A DNA stretch of 12,379 bases from an uncultured bacterium. GTDB taxonomy: Bacteria > Desulfobacterota > Binatia > HRBIN30. Under the pieces are notes generated by a model. The model searched no databases, had not been told where the DNA came from, and worked only from the letters and a program-made list of their open reading frames with translations. Within the stretch, counting starts at the first letter, position 1. Each line of letters opens with the position of its first letter. A program made the translations under genes and the position numbers. Positions 6,230-12,379 of the stretch are shown here, in pieces. The DNA lies in contig CALJUJ010000129.1 in NCBI GenBank assembly GCA_937975525.1, forward strand, positions 1 through 12,379, read 5' to 3'.

Positions 6230-7756
6230 ATGCATAGCGCCGTCTTGTCGAGTGCCGTCGTCGGAGTCGACGGTCTGATGGTCGAGGTCGAGGTCGACAT
6301 CGCCGCCGGCCTCCCCGCCACCACGGTCGTCGGCCTCGGCGACAGCGCCGTCAAGGAGAGCCGCGATCGCGTGCGCGCGGCGCTCAAGAACTCGGGCTAC
6401 GAGTGTCCGCCGCGGCGAATCACGGTGAACCTGGCGCCGGCGAACTTGAAGAAGGAGGGCTCGGCGTTCGACCTGCCGATCGCCATCGGCATCTGTGCGG
6501 CGACCGGTCAGCTGTCGAGCGCGGTGCTGCGGGACTACGCGCTGCTCGGCGAGCTGGCGCTCGACGGGAGGGTCAAGCCGATCCGCGGCGCCCTCCCGAT
6601 TGCCGCGGCGGTGGCCCGCCGCGGCCTGCGTGGCCTGTTGCTGCCGCGCCGCAACGCGCCCGAAGCCGGGGTGGTCGAGGGTCTCGACGTGATTCCGATC
6701 GTCAGCCTCGCGCAGGCCTTCGACTTTCTGCGCGGCGAGGCGACGACCGCGCCGATCCGCGTCGACGTCGAGCGCATTCTCGCCGAGCATGGCCGCCACG
6801 AGCTCGATTTCCGCGAGGTGAAGGGACAGGAGCACGTCAAGCGCGCCCTCGAAGTGGCGGCCGCGGGCGGCCACAACGTGATCATGGTCGGGCCGCCGGG
6901 GTCGGGGAAGACGATGCTCGCGAAGCGGCTGCCGACGATCCTGCCGCCGCTGGAGCTGGCGGAGGCGATCGACGCGACGCGGGTGCACAGCGTCGCCGGC
7001 CTGATGCGCGACCGCGCCCTGGTGGCGGCGCGGCCGTTCCGAGCCCCGCACCATACGATCAGCGACGCCGGCATGATCGGCGGCGGCGCCATCCCCCGCC
7101 CCGGCGAGGTGAGCCTCGCACACCACGGCGTGCTCTTCCTCGACGAGCTGCCGGAGTTTCGTAAGAACGTCCTCGAGGTCCTTCGCCAACCCCTCGAGGA
7201 GCGCCGGATCACGATCTCGCGCGCCGCCGGCTCCATCACCTATCCGGCGAACCTGATGCTGGTGGCGGCGATGAACCCTTGCCCCTGCGGCTACTACGGC
7301 GACCCGCAGCGCGAATGCACCTGCGCGACGGTGCAGGTTGCGCGCTATCGAACCCGCATCTCCGGACCGCTGCTCGACCGTATCGACATCCAAATCGAAG
7401 TTCCGGCGGTGCGCTATCGGGAGCTCTCCGATCAGACCGACAGCGAGCCCTCGAGCGCGATCAGAGCGCGCGTCGAGCGCACTCGCACCTTGCAAATCGA
7501 ACGCTTCAAGAGCCGCGGTCTCTACTGCAACGCCGAGATGGGAGCGCGCGACCTGCGCAACTTCTGCGACGTCGAGCCCGCCGCCGAAACCTTGATCGAG
7601 ACCGCCATGACCAAGCTCGGCCTCAGCGCCCGAGCCTACACGCGCATCCTGAAGGTGGCGCGAACGATCGCGGACCTCGACGGCGTCGCGGTGATCGGCG
7701 CTGCCCAGGTTGCCGAGGCGATCCAGTATCGGAGCCTGGACCGCTCATTTCACTGA
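6230..7756 (+). CDS. comM: ComM/YifB family Mg-chelatase-like AAA+ ATPase
   Basis: ComM-type proteins are hexameric helicases that help branch migration while transforming DNA is integrated; YifB is the orthologue in non-competent species. The 508-residue product is full length. An N-terminal ChlI-type (Lon-S5-like) domain (about 1-170) contains VVGLGDSAVKESRDRVRAA and NSGYECPPRRITVNLAPA. The AAA+ domain follows, with Walker A GPPGSGKT (221-228), Walker B VLFLDE (301-306), sensor-1 N349, a four-cysteine cluster C351/C353/C363/C365 and the RISGPLLDRID arginine-finger region (376-386). The C-terminal domain has GLSARAYTRILKVARTIADL (464-483). I chose the ATG at 6230 because family members open with a short Val/Ser/Ala strand exactly like MHSAVLSSAVVGVDG. 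ATGs at 6158 and 6188 are in frame but one lies inside dprA and both lie upstream of the candidate promoter. Pairing with divergent dprA suggests a shared competence role. The small gene at 7775 follows 18 bp later. Confidence 0.95.
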   Translation: MHSAVLSSAVVGVDGLMVEVEVDIAAGLPATTVVGLGDSAVKESRDRVRAALKNSGYECPPRRITVNLAPANLKKEGSAFDLPIAIGICAATGQLSSAVLRDYALLGELALDGRVKPIRGALPIAAAVARRGLRGLLLPRRNAPEAGVVEGLDVIPIVSLAQAFDFLRGEATTAPIRVDVERILAEHGRHELDFREVKGQEHVKRALEVAAAGGHNVIMVGPPGSGKTMLAKRLPTILPPLELAEAIDATRVHSVAGLMRDRALVAARPFRAPHHTISDAGMIGGGAIPRPGEVSLAHHGVLFLDELPEFRKNVLEVLRQPLEERRITISRAAGSITYPANLMLVAAMNPCPCGYYGDPQRECTCATVQVARYRTRISGPLLDRIDIQIEVPAVRYRELSDQTDSEPSSAIRARVERTRTLQIERFKSRGLYCNAEMGARDLRNFCDVEPAAETLIETAMTKLGLSARAYTRILKVARTIADLDGVAVIGAAQVAEAIQYRSLDRSFH

Positions 7757-7774
7757 CCACGAAAGGAACGAACT

Positions 7775-8014
7775 ATGGGCGGATCCGACTTGCGCACGGA
7801 GCGGATCAAATACTCCATTGAGATCCTCCGACTCTGCTGGCTCACGCTGCTGGCGACCGGAAGCGGAACTCTTGGGCTGTTTCTTGGAGAGCTCAGCATC
7901 CGCAGCACCGTCTTTGCCGCCCTCGGCCGTACTGCCGTAGGCTCACTGCTCGTCGCAACGATGATCGTCGACGCGCGCATTCGAAGCCTGCTAAGGGGAT
8001 GGGGCGAAGAATGA
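7775..8014 (+). CDS. Small two-helix membrane protein, unknown function (79 aa)
   Basis: I do not recognise this gene. It starts at ATG 7775 with a clear AAAGGAA ribosome site (7762-7768), 18 bp after the comM stop. The product has a short charged N-terminus (SDLRTERIKYS) and a first hydrophobic stretch at about residues 16-38 containing TLLATGSGTLGLFLG. A short hydrophilic turn (ELSIRS) and a second stretch at about 45-65 (VFAALGRTAVGSLLVATMIV) follow. The basic/acidic tail is RIRSLLRGWGEE. This predicts an inner-membrane hairpin with both ends in the cytoplasm. Its stop codon overlaps the next start as ATGA, so the two are probably translated as a coupled pair. Base composition is less GC-extreme than in comM, which may mean different codon selection or later arrival. 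No toxin, holin or transporter signature is evident. Confidence 0.72.
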   Translation: MGGSDLRTERIKYSIEILRLCWLTLLATGSGTLGLFLGELSIRSTVFAALGRTAVGSLLVATMIVDARIRSLLRGWGEE

Positions 8015-8106
8015 CTGGTTACGACATCTTTGCAGCACTCGGCGGCGGTGCGGTGATCATCATGATCACCTACGCCATGTGGCATATCGCCACCAACCGC
8101 AACTGA
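8011..8106 (+). CDS. Single-helix mini membrane protein, partner of the preceding gene (31 aa)
   Basis: A 31-codon gene starts at ATG 8011, overlapping the TGA of the 79-residue gene by 4 bp (ATGA), and ends at TGA 8104-8106. It has its own purine-rich ribosome site (GGGG at 8001-8004, followed by CGAAGA). The peptide has a short N-terminus (MTGYD), one continuous hydrophobic segment at about residues 6-25 (IFAALGGGAVIIMITYAMW) and a polar tail HIATNRN. This is the organisation of a single-pass mini membrane protein. The ATGA coupling, the ribosome site and the clean transmembrane profile argue that it is real despite its size. It could be a regulatory or accessory subunit of the two-helix protein; no function can be assigned. 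Confidence 0.6.
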   Translation: MTGYDIFAALGGGAVIIMITYAMWHIATNRN

Positions 8107-8108
8107 GC

Positions 8109-8131
8109 CCCTGTTTAAGGGAATAAGTCCC
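8109..8131 (+). promoter_or_regulatory. Alternating small hairpins upstream of the transposase relic
   Basis: CCCT (8109-8112), AGGGA (8118-8122) and TCCC (8128-8131) are spaced so that the middle block can pair with either neighbour, each time over a 5-nt loop. This sits 12 nt before the start codon of the REP-associated transposase fragment. Transposases of this class recognise small foldback sequences near their own gene, so this may be part of such a recognition site. It has no T-run and is not a convincing terminator for the small membrane genes. Confidence 0.25.
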
Positions 8132-8143
8132 AATTTCAGCAGG

Positions 8144-8289
8144 ATGCCCCGCATTGCGCGGATCGCACCTGGTGGCGTAGTTTTTCATGTTCTCAACCGC
8201 GCCAACGGGCGGGCGACCATCTTCGACAAGGACGGCGACTTTCTTGCCTCCGAGCGAATCATCGTGCGGAGCAGCGAGCGCGTTCCGAT
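8144..8289 (+). pseudogene. N-terminal fragment of a REP-associated tyrosine transposase (IS200-like, Y1)
   Basis: The first ~48 codons of a RAYT-type transposase remain, starting at ATG 8144. The opening PRIARIAPGGVVFHVLNRAN is the hallmark N-terminus of the family, followed by GRATIFDKDGDFLASERI and ERVPI. Full members are several times longer and continue with the PNHWH/HLV histidine motif and the catalytic tyrosine helix; neither is present. Family resemblance ends at about 8289, exactly where the inverted-repeat element at 8290 begins, so the gene was truncated there. The frame nevertheless stays open through the element into the next fragment. It could not encode an active transposase. 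An AGG directly abuts the start codon and no better ribosome site is visible. Confidence 0.8.
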
Positions 8290-8451
8290 TGTCAATCGGC
8301 ATCGAACATCGACCCCCTATCGGCGCCGAACCTTGACCCCGACCGGGTCGCCTAAACCGCGGTGGACATTGAACTTTCGAAGCCGTGCCCGGGGTCACAG
8401 TTGGGCGCCGATCCCTTCAGTTTGGGGGTCAATATTGCACGCCGAACCACA
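8290..8451. mobile_element. 162-bp inverted-repeat element, probably an IS21-like MITE or IS remnant
   Basis: The two ends are imperfect inverted repeats. The left end begins TGTCAATCGGCATC and the right end, read on the minus strand from 8451, begins TGTGGTTCGGCGTG. Both reach GACCCCC at base 28, and I count 20 of 28 positions identical. A second internal block (left 8320-8341, right 8388-8410 in reverse) again shares GGCGCC.AAC and TGACCCCG, so each end carries two copies of an AA-N2-3-GACCCC unit. Terminal 5'-TG and repeated internal blocks are characteristic of IS21-family ends; the family assignment is inference. There is no transposase in the 162 bp, so it is either a MITE or two ends left after internal deletion. 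No matching target duplication is visible at 8282-8289 versus 8452-8459. Its length is divisible by three and it has no stop in the flanking frame. Confidence 0.6.
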
Positions 8452-8914
8452 CTTCTGCGATGCCGGCAGCGGTACCTGTATTCACCCGGACAAGGCCGAC
8501 GGCACCGCCTGCACCGACGACGGTGATCCGATGTCGATCGATGTTTGCGTCGACGGCAGCTGTGCACACGTCGACCCCTCTCCGACTCCCACGGAGACGG
8601 CGACGCCATCGCCGACGGCGACGCCCTCTGCTCCGGCGACGGCGACTCCGACCCACACGTCGACGCCTACTCCGACGGTGACGCCGCCGGCGGAAGACAG
8701 CAGGAGCGAGCTCGGGGGCAGCGGCGCCGCCGGCTGCAGCAACGGGCTCGACGACGACGGCGACGGACTCGCCGACTGTGCCGACCCCGACTGCGTCGGC
8801 CTTTCGCCGTGCGGGGTTCCGGCACCGGCCGCGTCTCTTCGGTGGACGATCGCGCTGGCGCTGGTGCTGACCGTCATCGCTGCCGCGTTCCTCCACCGGG
8901 CACGCCAGCGGTAG
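8452..8914 (+). pseudogene. C-terminal remnant of a Pro/Thr-rich, membrane-anchored surface protein
   Basis: The frame continues from the element and reads like the last ~154 residues of a large exported protein. It has a cysteine-rich segment (CDAGSGTCIHP, KADGTACTDDGDP, DVCVDGSC) of the kind repeated in deltaproteobacterial surface proteins. A Pro/Thr/Ala linker (8573-8692) and a calcium-loop-like CSNGLDDDGDGLADC with CADPDC follow. The end is a VPAP motif, one hydrophobic helix (WTIALALVLTVIAAAFL) and the basic tail HRARQR, which resembles C-terminal sorting or anchor signals. No signal peptide is present, since upstream lie the element and transposase fragment, so the protein cannot reach the surface in this form. 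Stop TAG at 8912-8914. I read it as the tail of a gene whose 5' part was lost by rearrangement; the alternative, a young chimeric gene, is less likely. Confidence 0.7.
8573..8692 (+). repeat. Low-complexity Pro/Thr-coding tract
   Basis: Irregular iterations of CCGAC, GGCGACGCC and ACTCCGAC encode alternating PTPT, PSPTATP and TPTPTVTP. The tract is a flexible linker of the kind that spans cell-wall or outer layers between a surface domain and its membrane anchor. Such repeats are prone to slippage and to recombination with paralogous genes. Confidence 0.6.
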
Positions 8915-9104
8915 CGGCATCGGTCGAGCACCCACCACACGCACGTTGGGTTGCAAGCATCGTCGGCGGCCGATCCTCGGCGCCGGTTCGAGTGCAGGCC
9001 CGAAGCCGATGCACCGCCGGAAGCTCGGGACGATCTCGTCGGCGGGCCTGCCCCGGTCAACCTTCACCGATGGTCTCGTGCGCCGAACTCGGACTCGTCC
9101 CGAT

Positions 9105-11876
9105 TCACCGATGCGCTCGTCGGGCTCGATCGGCGAAGAGCTTGGCGCCGCGCTCGTCCGCCAGCTGCCGGGCGCGCTCGTAGCACGCCGCTGGTTGCGG
9201 CGGCACGCCGTCGGGGACCCGCAACGCGACCCCCATCTGCGCCGCGCGGCGCAGGATGTCTCCTTGCACGCGCCAGACCTCGGGCGCATAGGCGCCGTTC
9301 GCCGGCAGCACCCGCTGCAACACCGCAGCGGCCGCCGCGGGTGCGCGCTCAGCGAGGTAGATCTCGGCGATCCACGCGACGACCTGGTCCGCGGCCCATA
9401 GGTACCCCGACGCCATCTGGCGAACGATCGCTGCCTCGAGATCGGCGGCTGCGGCCTTGCCGGCGCGACCATCGATCACCTGCAGGCAGGTCGCGAGCAT
9501 GGTCCGGAACTCGACGTCGCCGATCTCGGTGGCCGCCGCGAGGCCGGCCTCGCTCCACTGCTTCGCCAGGTCGTGCTCGCCGCGGACCATCGCGCCCAGG
9601 GTCAGGAAGAAATAGCTGCTGCGGTCCTGCGTCGGCGAATGCGGAAGCTTCTCCTGGAGATCCTCGCAGCAGCCCTGCCATCGCTGGCGATCGCAGGCGA
9701 TCGCCGCCGCCGCGGCTCGCTGGCTCAGCAGGCTGCACGGCAGATCCATGAGAACGGGGATCTCGGGGTGCGCCTGTGGCAACCAACGCAAGCCTTCCTC
9801 GGTGGCGTCGACACTCGCGGCGAAATTCCCGTGCGCCGTCTCCAGCGACGAGCGCATCAGCTCCGTCATCGCGCGCAGGTCGTGCCGCTCGCGCGCGATC
9901 GCATCGAGCTCAGCTTGCCGCTCTCGCGCGAACGCCAACTCGCCGGCGAAGATCGCCGAGGTCATTTCCCCGGTGATCGCCCGAAACGTCGCGACGATGT
10001 CGCCGCCCGACTCCCCCAGTTGCCGGGCGCGCGTGTACGCCGTGCGCGCCTCCCCGCTGCGGTAGCCAGCGGTGACGGTCCGCAGGTTGGCGGCATCGAG
10101 GCAGCGCATCGCCATGCGCCGATCGCGCCGGCGCGTCGGCGGCAGTCGCGCGAGGCTGTCGCGCGCGCCTTCCGTCCAGCGCGCCGCCTGTTCGTAGGCC
10201 AACGAGCGTACGGCGGCGCCGGCGGCGATCTCCCAGTGCTGCGCAGCCTGCTCCCAGGCGTGGCCGGCGGCGAACCGCGCCGCCACCTCCGCGTCGTGCA
10301 GCTCGCTCGCCACCGAGATCTCTGCGGCGCGCTGGAAGAGTCGGCGGGCGCGCACCGGCGACAGCGCATCCAAGGCGACGCGGCGGAAGGTGGCATGCTG
10401 AAACGCGTAGTCACCCAACTCGAGCAGGCCCTCGGCGCGCTCGATGAAGCAACCGCGATCGCAAAGCTCCTCCAGTCGATCGCGGGTCGCGTCTTCGTCG
10501 ACGCCGGCGACATGCGCCACGTCGGCCGCGGAGAAGCTGTCGCCGCTGGCGGCCGCGGCCTGCAATAGTGCACGCGTCGGCTGCGGCAGGATCCTCCATT
10601 GGCCCTGCACCATCGACCGCACCTCGCCCGGCAGCTGCACAGAGTCCAGATCCCGATTCTCGGACAGCTCGCAGCGTCCGTCGCGCCACTGCAACGCACC
10701 GTCCCGGATCAAGCCGTCCAGCAACCCCTTGGCGATCAGCGGGATGCCGGCGCATCGCTTCTCCAACGCCGCCTCCAGTTCCGGAGCGACGTCGCCCCGC
10801 AAGCGGCTGCGCGCATACGAGCCGGCTGCCCCCGGAGGCCAGGGCCGGACCGCGAGCTCGGCCGCGTTGGGAAGGAGGGACAGCCGCTCCCGCAAATCGA
10901 CCAGCGCCTCGGCTGCCACGCCGTCGCGCAACTCCGATTCGAGGCTGCGGTACGTGCCGACGACCATGACGCGAGCCCCTTCCGCGTCGGTCGCCAGCGC
11001 GTGGACCAGTTGGAGCGTCGAAGCGTCGGCCCAGTGGAGGTCCTCGACGACCAGCAGGATCGGCGCGAGACCCGACAGGCTACGCAGCAGCGCCGCCGTT
11101 TCCCGGTGCAGGCGGGCCGGGTGGCTGCCCGCGACGCTGCGGCGGACCACGTCGAGCTCCTCCGCAGTGGCGAGCCAGCTGAGTTGCGCCAGCCAGGTCG
11201 GCGCGCAGCGACGCACGGTCGCCGCCAGGACGCCGAAGCCCCAACAGCTCTCCATGTCGTCGAACGCCTGAAACAAGGGCTGGTAGGGCTCCGCCTCGCT
11301 CAAGCCGTCGTGGCAGCGACCGGCGAGCACCGCGGCCCCCGCATGCCGCGCCAGGCTGCGACCGAAGTGTCGCACCAGCGCCGTCTTGCCGATCCCCGCG
11401 ACGCCGGCGAGGAGAACGACCTGGGTTCCCCGGGCGAGTGCCGCCTGCCAACGTTTCGCCAGCTCGGCGAGCTCGTCCTCTCGCCCCACGCACGCGGCCT
11501 CGGACTCACCGACGTGCTGCGCGCCATCGCTTGCGCCATCAGCGCCATCGCCCTCCACCACCAACCGGTAGCCGGTGCCGCGCTCGTTCTCGATGCGGCA
11601 CCGGCCGGCCCGATCGAGCGCCAGCACGCGGCGCAGCGTGCTGACGATATCCCTCAGCACGTGGGGGGTTACGGTGACGTCGGGCCAGACCTCGCCGAGG
11701 ATCTCGTCGGTCGGCACCAGCCGCCCCTGGTTTCGAGCCAGGAGGTTGAGCACCAGGCGCGCCTTGCGACGCAGCGTGATCGGCTCACCGTCGAGAAGAA
11801 CACGAGCTTGCTGCACGTCGGCGACGAATGGGCCGAAGCGAAGCGGATCGGAGTGGGTAGTCGGCACCGAATACAT
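9105..11876 (-). CDS. Large ATP-dependent transcriptional regulator: OmpR-type winged helix + AAA ATPase + TPR-like tail
   Basis: The 923-residue protein has three parts. Residues ~11-107 are an OmpR/CadC-type DNA-binding winged helix (LRFGPFVAD, EVWPDVTVTPHVLRDIVSTLRRVL, then the wing IENERGTGYRLV). Residues ~128-420 are a STAND/AAA-type ATPase with CVGREDELAEL, Walker A GVAGIGKT (158-165) and Walker B ILLVVEDLHWAD (273-284). The remainder, roughly 540-915, is Ala-rich helical sequence with TPR-like periodicity (for example FARERQAELDAIARE). Family members are thought to sense a ligand or partner through the TPR region and use ATP binding to switch to a DNA-bound oligomer. Unlike LuxR-type LAL proteins, the DNA-binding domain is at the N-terminus. 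There is no membrane helix. The start at ATG 11876-11874 sits just before the wing-helix domain but lacks a good ribosome site. It diverges from the exported gene at 12186, a possible target, and has no co-directional neighbour here. The inducer is unknown. Confidence 0.85.
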   Translation of the reverse strand: MYSVPTTHSDPLRFGPFVADVQQARVLLDGEPITLRRKARLVLNLLARNQGRLVPTDEILGEVWPDVTVTPHVLRDIVSTLRRVLALDRAGRCRIENERGTGYRLVVEGDGADGASDGAQHVGESEAACVGREDELAELAKRWQAALARGTQVVLLAGVAGIGKTALVRHFGRSLARHAGAAVLAGRCHDGLSEAEPYQPLFQAFDDMESCWGFGVLAATVRRCAPTWLAQLSWLATAEELDVVRRSVAGSHPARLHRETAALLRSLSGLAPILLVVEDLHWADASTLQLVHALATDAEGARVMVVGTYRSLESELRDGVAAEALVDLRERLSLLPNAAELAVRPWPPGAAGSYARSRLRGDVAPELEAALEKRCAGIPLIAKGLLDGLIRDGALQWRDGRCELSENRDLDSVQLPGEVRSMVQGQWRILPQPTRALLQAAAASGDSFSAADVAHVAGVDEDATRDRLEELCDRGCFIERAEGLLELGDYAFQHATFRRVALDALSPVRARRLFQRAAEISVASELHDAEVAARFAAGHAWEQAAQHWEIAAGAAVRSLAYEQAARWTEGARDSLARLPPTRRRDRRMAMRCLDAANLRTVTAGYRSGEARTAYTRARQLGESGGDIVATFRAITGEMTSAIFAGELAFARERQAELDAIARERHDLRAMTELMRSSLETAHGNFAASVDATEEGLRWLPQAHPEIPVLMDLPCSLLSQRAAAAAIACDRQRWQGCCEDLQEKLPHSPTQDRSSYFFLTLGAMVRGEHDLAKQWSEAGLAAATEIGDVEFRTMLATCLQVIDGRAGKAAAADLEAAIVRQMASGYLWAADQVVAWIAEIYLAERAPAAAAAVLQRVLPANGAYAPEVWRVQGDILRRAAQMGVALRVPDGVPPQPAACYERARQLADERGAKLFADRARRAHR

Positions 11877-12185
11877 GGGAATGTTGCGAGATCTACCTGC
11901 CGGTGTCGCGACGATTCTTGCCCTGGTAGCTGGATGGGATCAAGCACCGAAACGTGAGCGGAAACGGGAACGTAGACGGAGCCGCGACGCGGATGGTCTC
12001 CTTCGTGCGGCAGCATCCTCCGCGCCGCTGTGGGGCCAATGAGACCGCGCGCAGGAGAAGAGAATATGATGCAGACATGATCTTCTGAGCGTCGACTTCT
12101 CGCACGCGGATTCCCTATCGTTTCCTCGTTCACTCGGAATGACGCCCGACCGCAGCAACGATTGGCAAGAGGGGAGCCCGCCGCC
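11877..12185. other. Divergent intergenic region between the regulator and an exported-protein gene
   Basis: This 309-bp spacer holds no convincing gene. A plus-strand frame stays open from inside the regulator to 12042, but it is Arg-rich GC-shadow sequence. Three things stand out: direct GAAACG repeats at 11949-11972, an AT-rich island around 12056-12090 with a TATGAT (12065-12070) flanked by an AGAAGA/TCTTCT dyad, and a purine-rich ribosome site (AAGAGGGGAG, about 12168-12177) before the ATG at 12186. No clear -35 partner was found for either direction. Confidence 0.5.
11949..11972. promoter_or_regulatory. Candidate operator: direct GAAACG repeats
   Basis: GAAACG occurs at 11949-11954 and 11961-11966 with a 12-bp period, followed by the variant GGAACG (11967-11972). 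It lies about 75 bp upstream of the regulator start. OmpR-type winged-helix proteins bind direct repeats spaced about one helical turn apart, so these could be autoregulatory sites. The assignment is inference from spacing and position only. Confidence 0.25.
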
Positions 12186-12379
12186 ATGCATTCGATCGCC
12201 AAGTCCATCCTCGTCGCATTCGCGCTTCTCGCGTTTGCGACCCCGAGCCAAGCGCAGATCGCCGCCGACAACTCGGTCGACGTGCTCTGCCGCAAAGACC
12301 AGCTGCGCGCCGCGAGCTCGCTGGTCAAGGCGAACTTCCTCGAGCTCTCGCGCTGCCACACGGCGCGCCTGCGCGGGCG
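12186..12379 (+). CDS. Exported protein of unknown function, 5' part only (runs off the right edge)
   Basis: The first 64 codons are present, from ATG 12186, preceded by a purine-rich ribosome site. Residues 1-23 are a clear Sec signal peptide (HSIAK, then hydrophobic ILVAFALLAFA, cleavage after PSQA). The mature start is QIAADNSVDVLCRKDQ. Two cysteines (C40 in DVLCRKD and C58 in ELSRCHT) could form a disulfide in the periplasm or outside. RAASSLVKANFLELSRCHTARLRG looks helical. I do not recognise the family. It diverges from the large regulator at 11876, so regulation by it is possible but unproven. Confidence 0.7.
   Translation, partial: MHSIAKSILVAFALLAFATPSQAQIAADNSVDVLCRKDQLRAASSLVKANFLELSRCHTARLRG

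Noticed and set aside
5840..7495. A 551-codon minus-strand frame opposite comM
   Set aside because: Its sequence is explained by the codon bias of comM on the other strand, and its last part overlaps dprA out of frame.
7750..8154. A 134-codon minus-strand frame opposite the small membrane genes
   Set aside because: It has no ribosome site and an uninformative Ser/Arg-rich composition, while the plus-strand genes have ribosome sites, ATGA coupling and clear membrane helices.
8915..9104. Convergent intergenic region searched for a terminator
   Set aside because: The best inverted repeat is CCGCCG (9014-9019) with CGGCGG (9040-9045) over a 20-nt loop and no T-run; not a convincing terminator, and no gene was seen.
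10599..11957. A 452-codon plus-strand frame opposite the large regulator
   Set aside because: Complementary shadow of an intact multidomain gene; no ribosome site and no motif.

Overview
The window is high-GC, densely coding bacterial chromosome, cut inside a gene at each end. The coding style suggests a deltaproteobacterial or Binatota-like soil or sediment bacterium. The pointers are very GC-rich third positions, a folate-type TrmFO, a TopA with four zinc ribbons, a Pro/Thr-rich surface protein with DDDGDG-type motifs, and a REP-associated transposase relic. This placement is inference from gene style; no marker in the window fixes the taxon.

Left part, minus strand (read from 6173 down to 1): dprA, topA, trmFO and ilvE lie head to tail. 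They are separated by 32 bp, a 4-bp ATGA overlap and 59 bp. The dprA-topA-trmFO order is a well-known conserved cluster (DNA uptake, supercoil relaxation, tRNA m5U54 methylation), and here ilvE (branched-chain aminotransferase) follows it. Beyond ilvE a near-consensus sigma70 promoter (356-384) and a GC-rich, foldable leader precede the start of an exported protein that runs off the left edge.

Centre, plus strand: comM (Mg-chelatase-like AAA+ helicase, competence-associated) diverges from dprA across a 56-bp AT-rich gap. That gap holds a candidate comM promoter placed so that the transcript would be leaderless. Downstream, 18 bp after comM, is a pair of very small membrane-protein genes of 79 and 31 codons, joined by an ATGA overlap. 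I do not recognise this pair.

Next comes a scar of genome rearrangement (8144-8914). It is a 256-codon open frame that looks like one gene but reads as three pieces. They are the first ~48 residues of a REP-associated tyrosine (IS200-like) transposase, a 162-bp element with ~28-bp imperfect inverted ends and internal GACCCC repeats (IS21-like MITE or IS remnant), and the C-terminal third of a cysteine-containing, Pro/Thr-rich, membrane-anchored surface protein. Both flanking genes stop matching their families at the ends of the element.

Right part: a large minus-strand regulator (923 aa: OmpR-type winged helix, AAA ATPase, TPR-like tail) occupies 9105-11876. A 309-bp divergent spacer with direct GAAACG repeats and an AT-rich island separates it from the beginning of another exported protein (12186 to the right edge). 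No rRNA, tRNA, CRISPR array or complete insertion sequence was seen.
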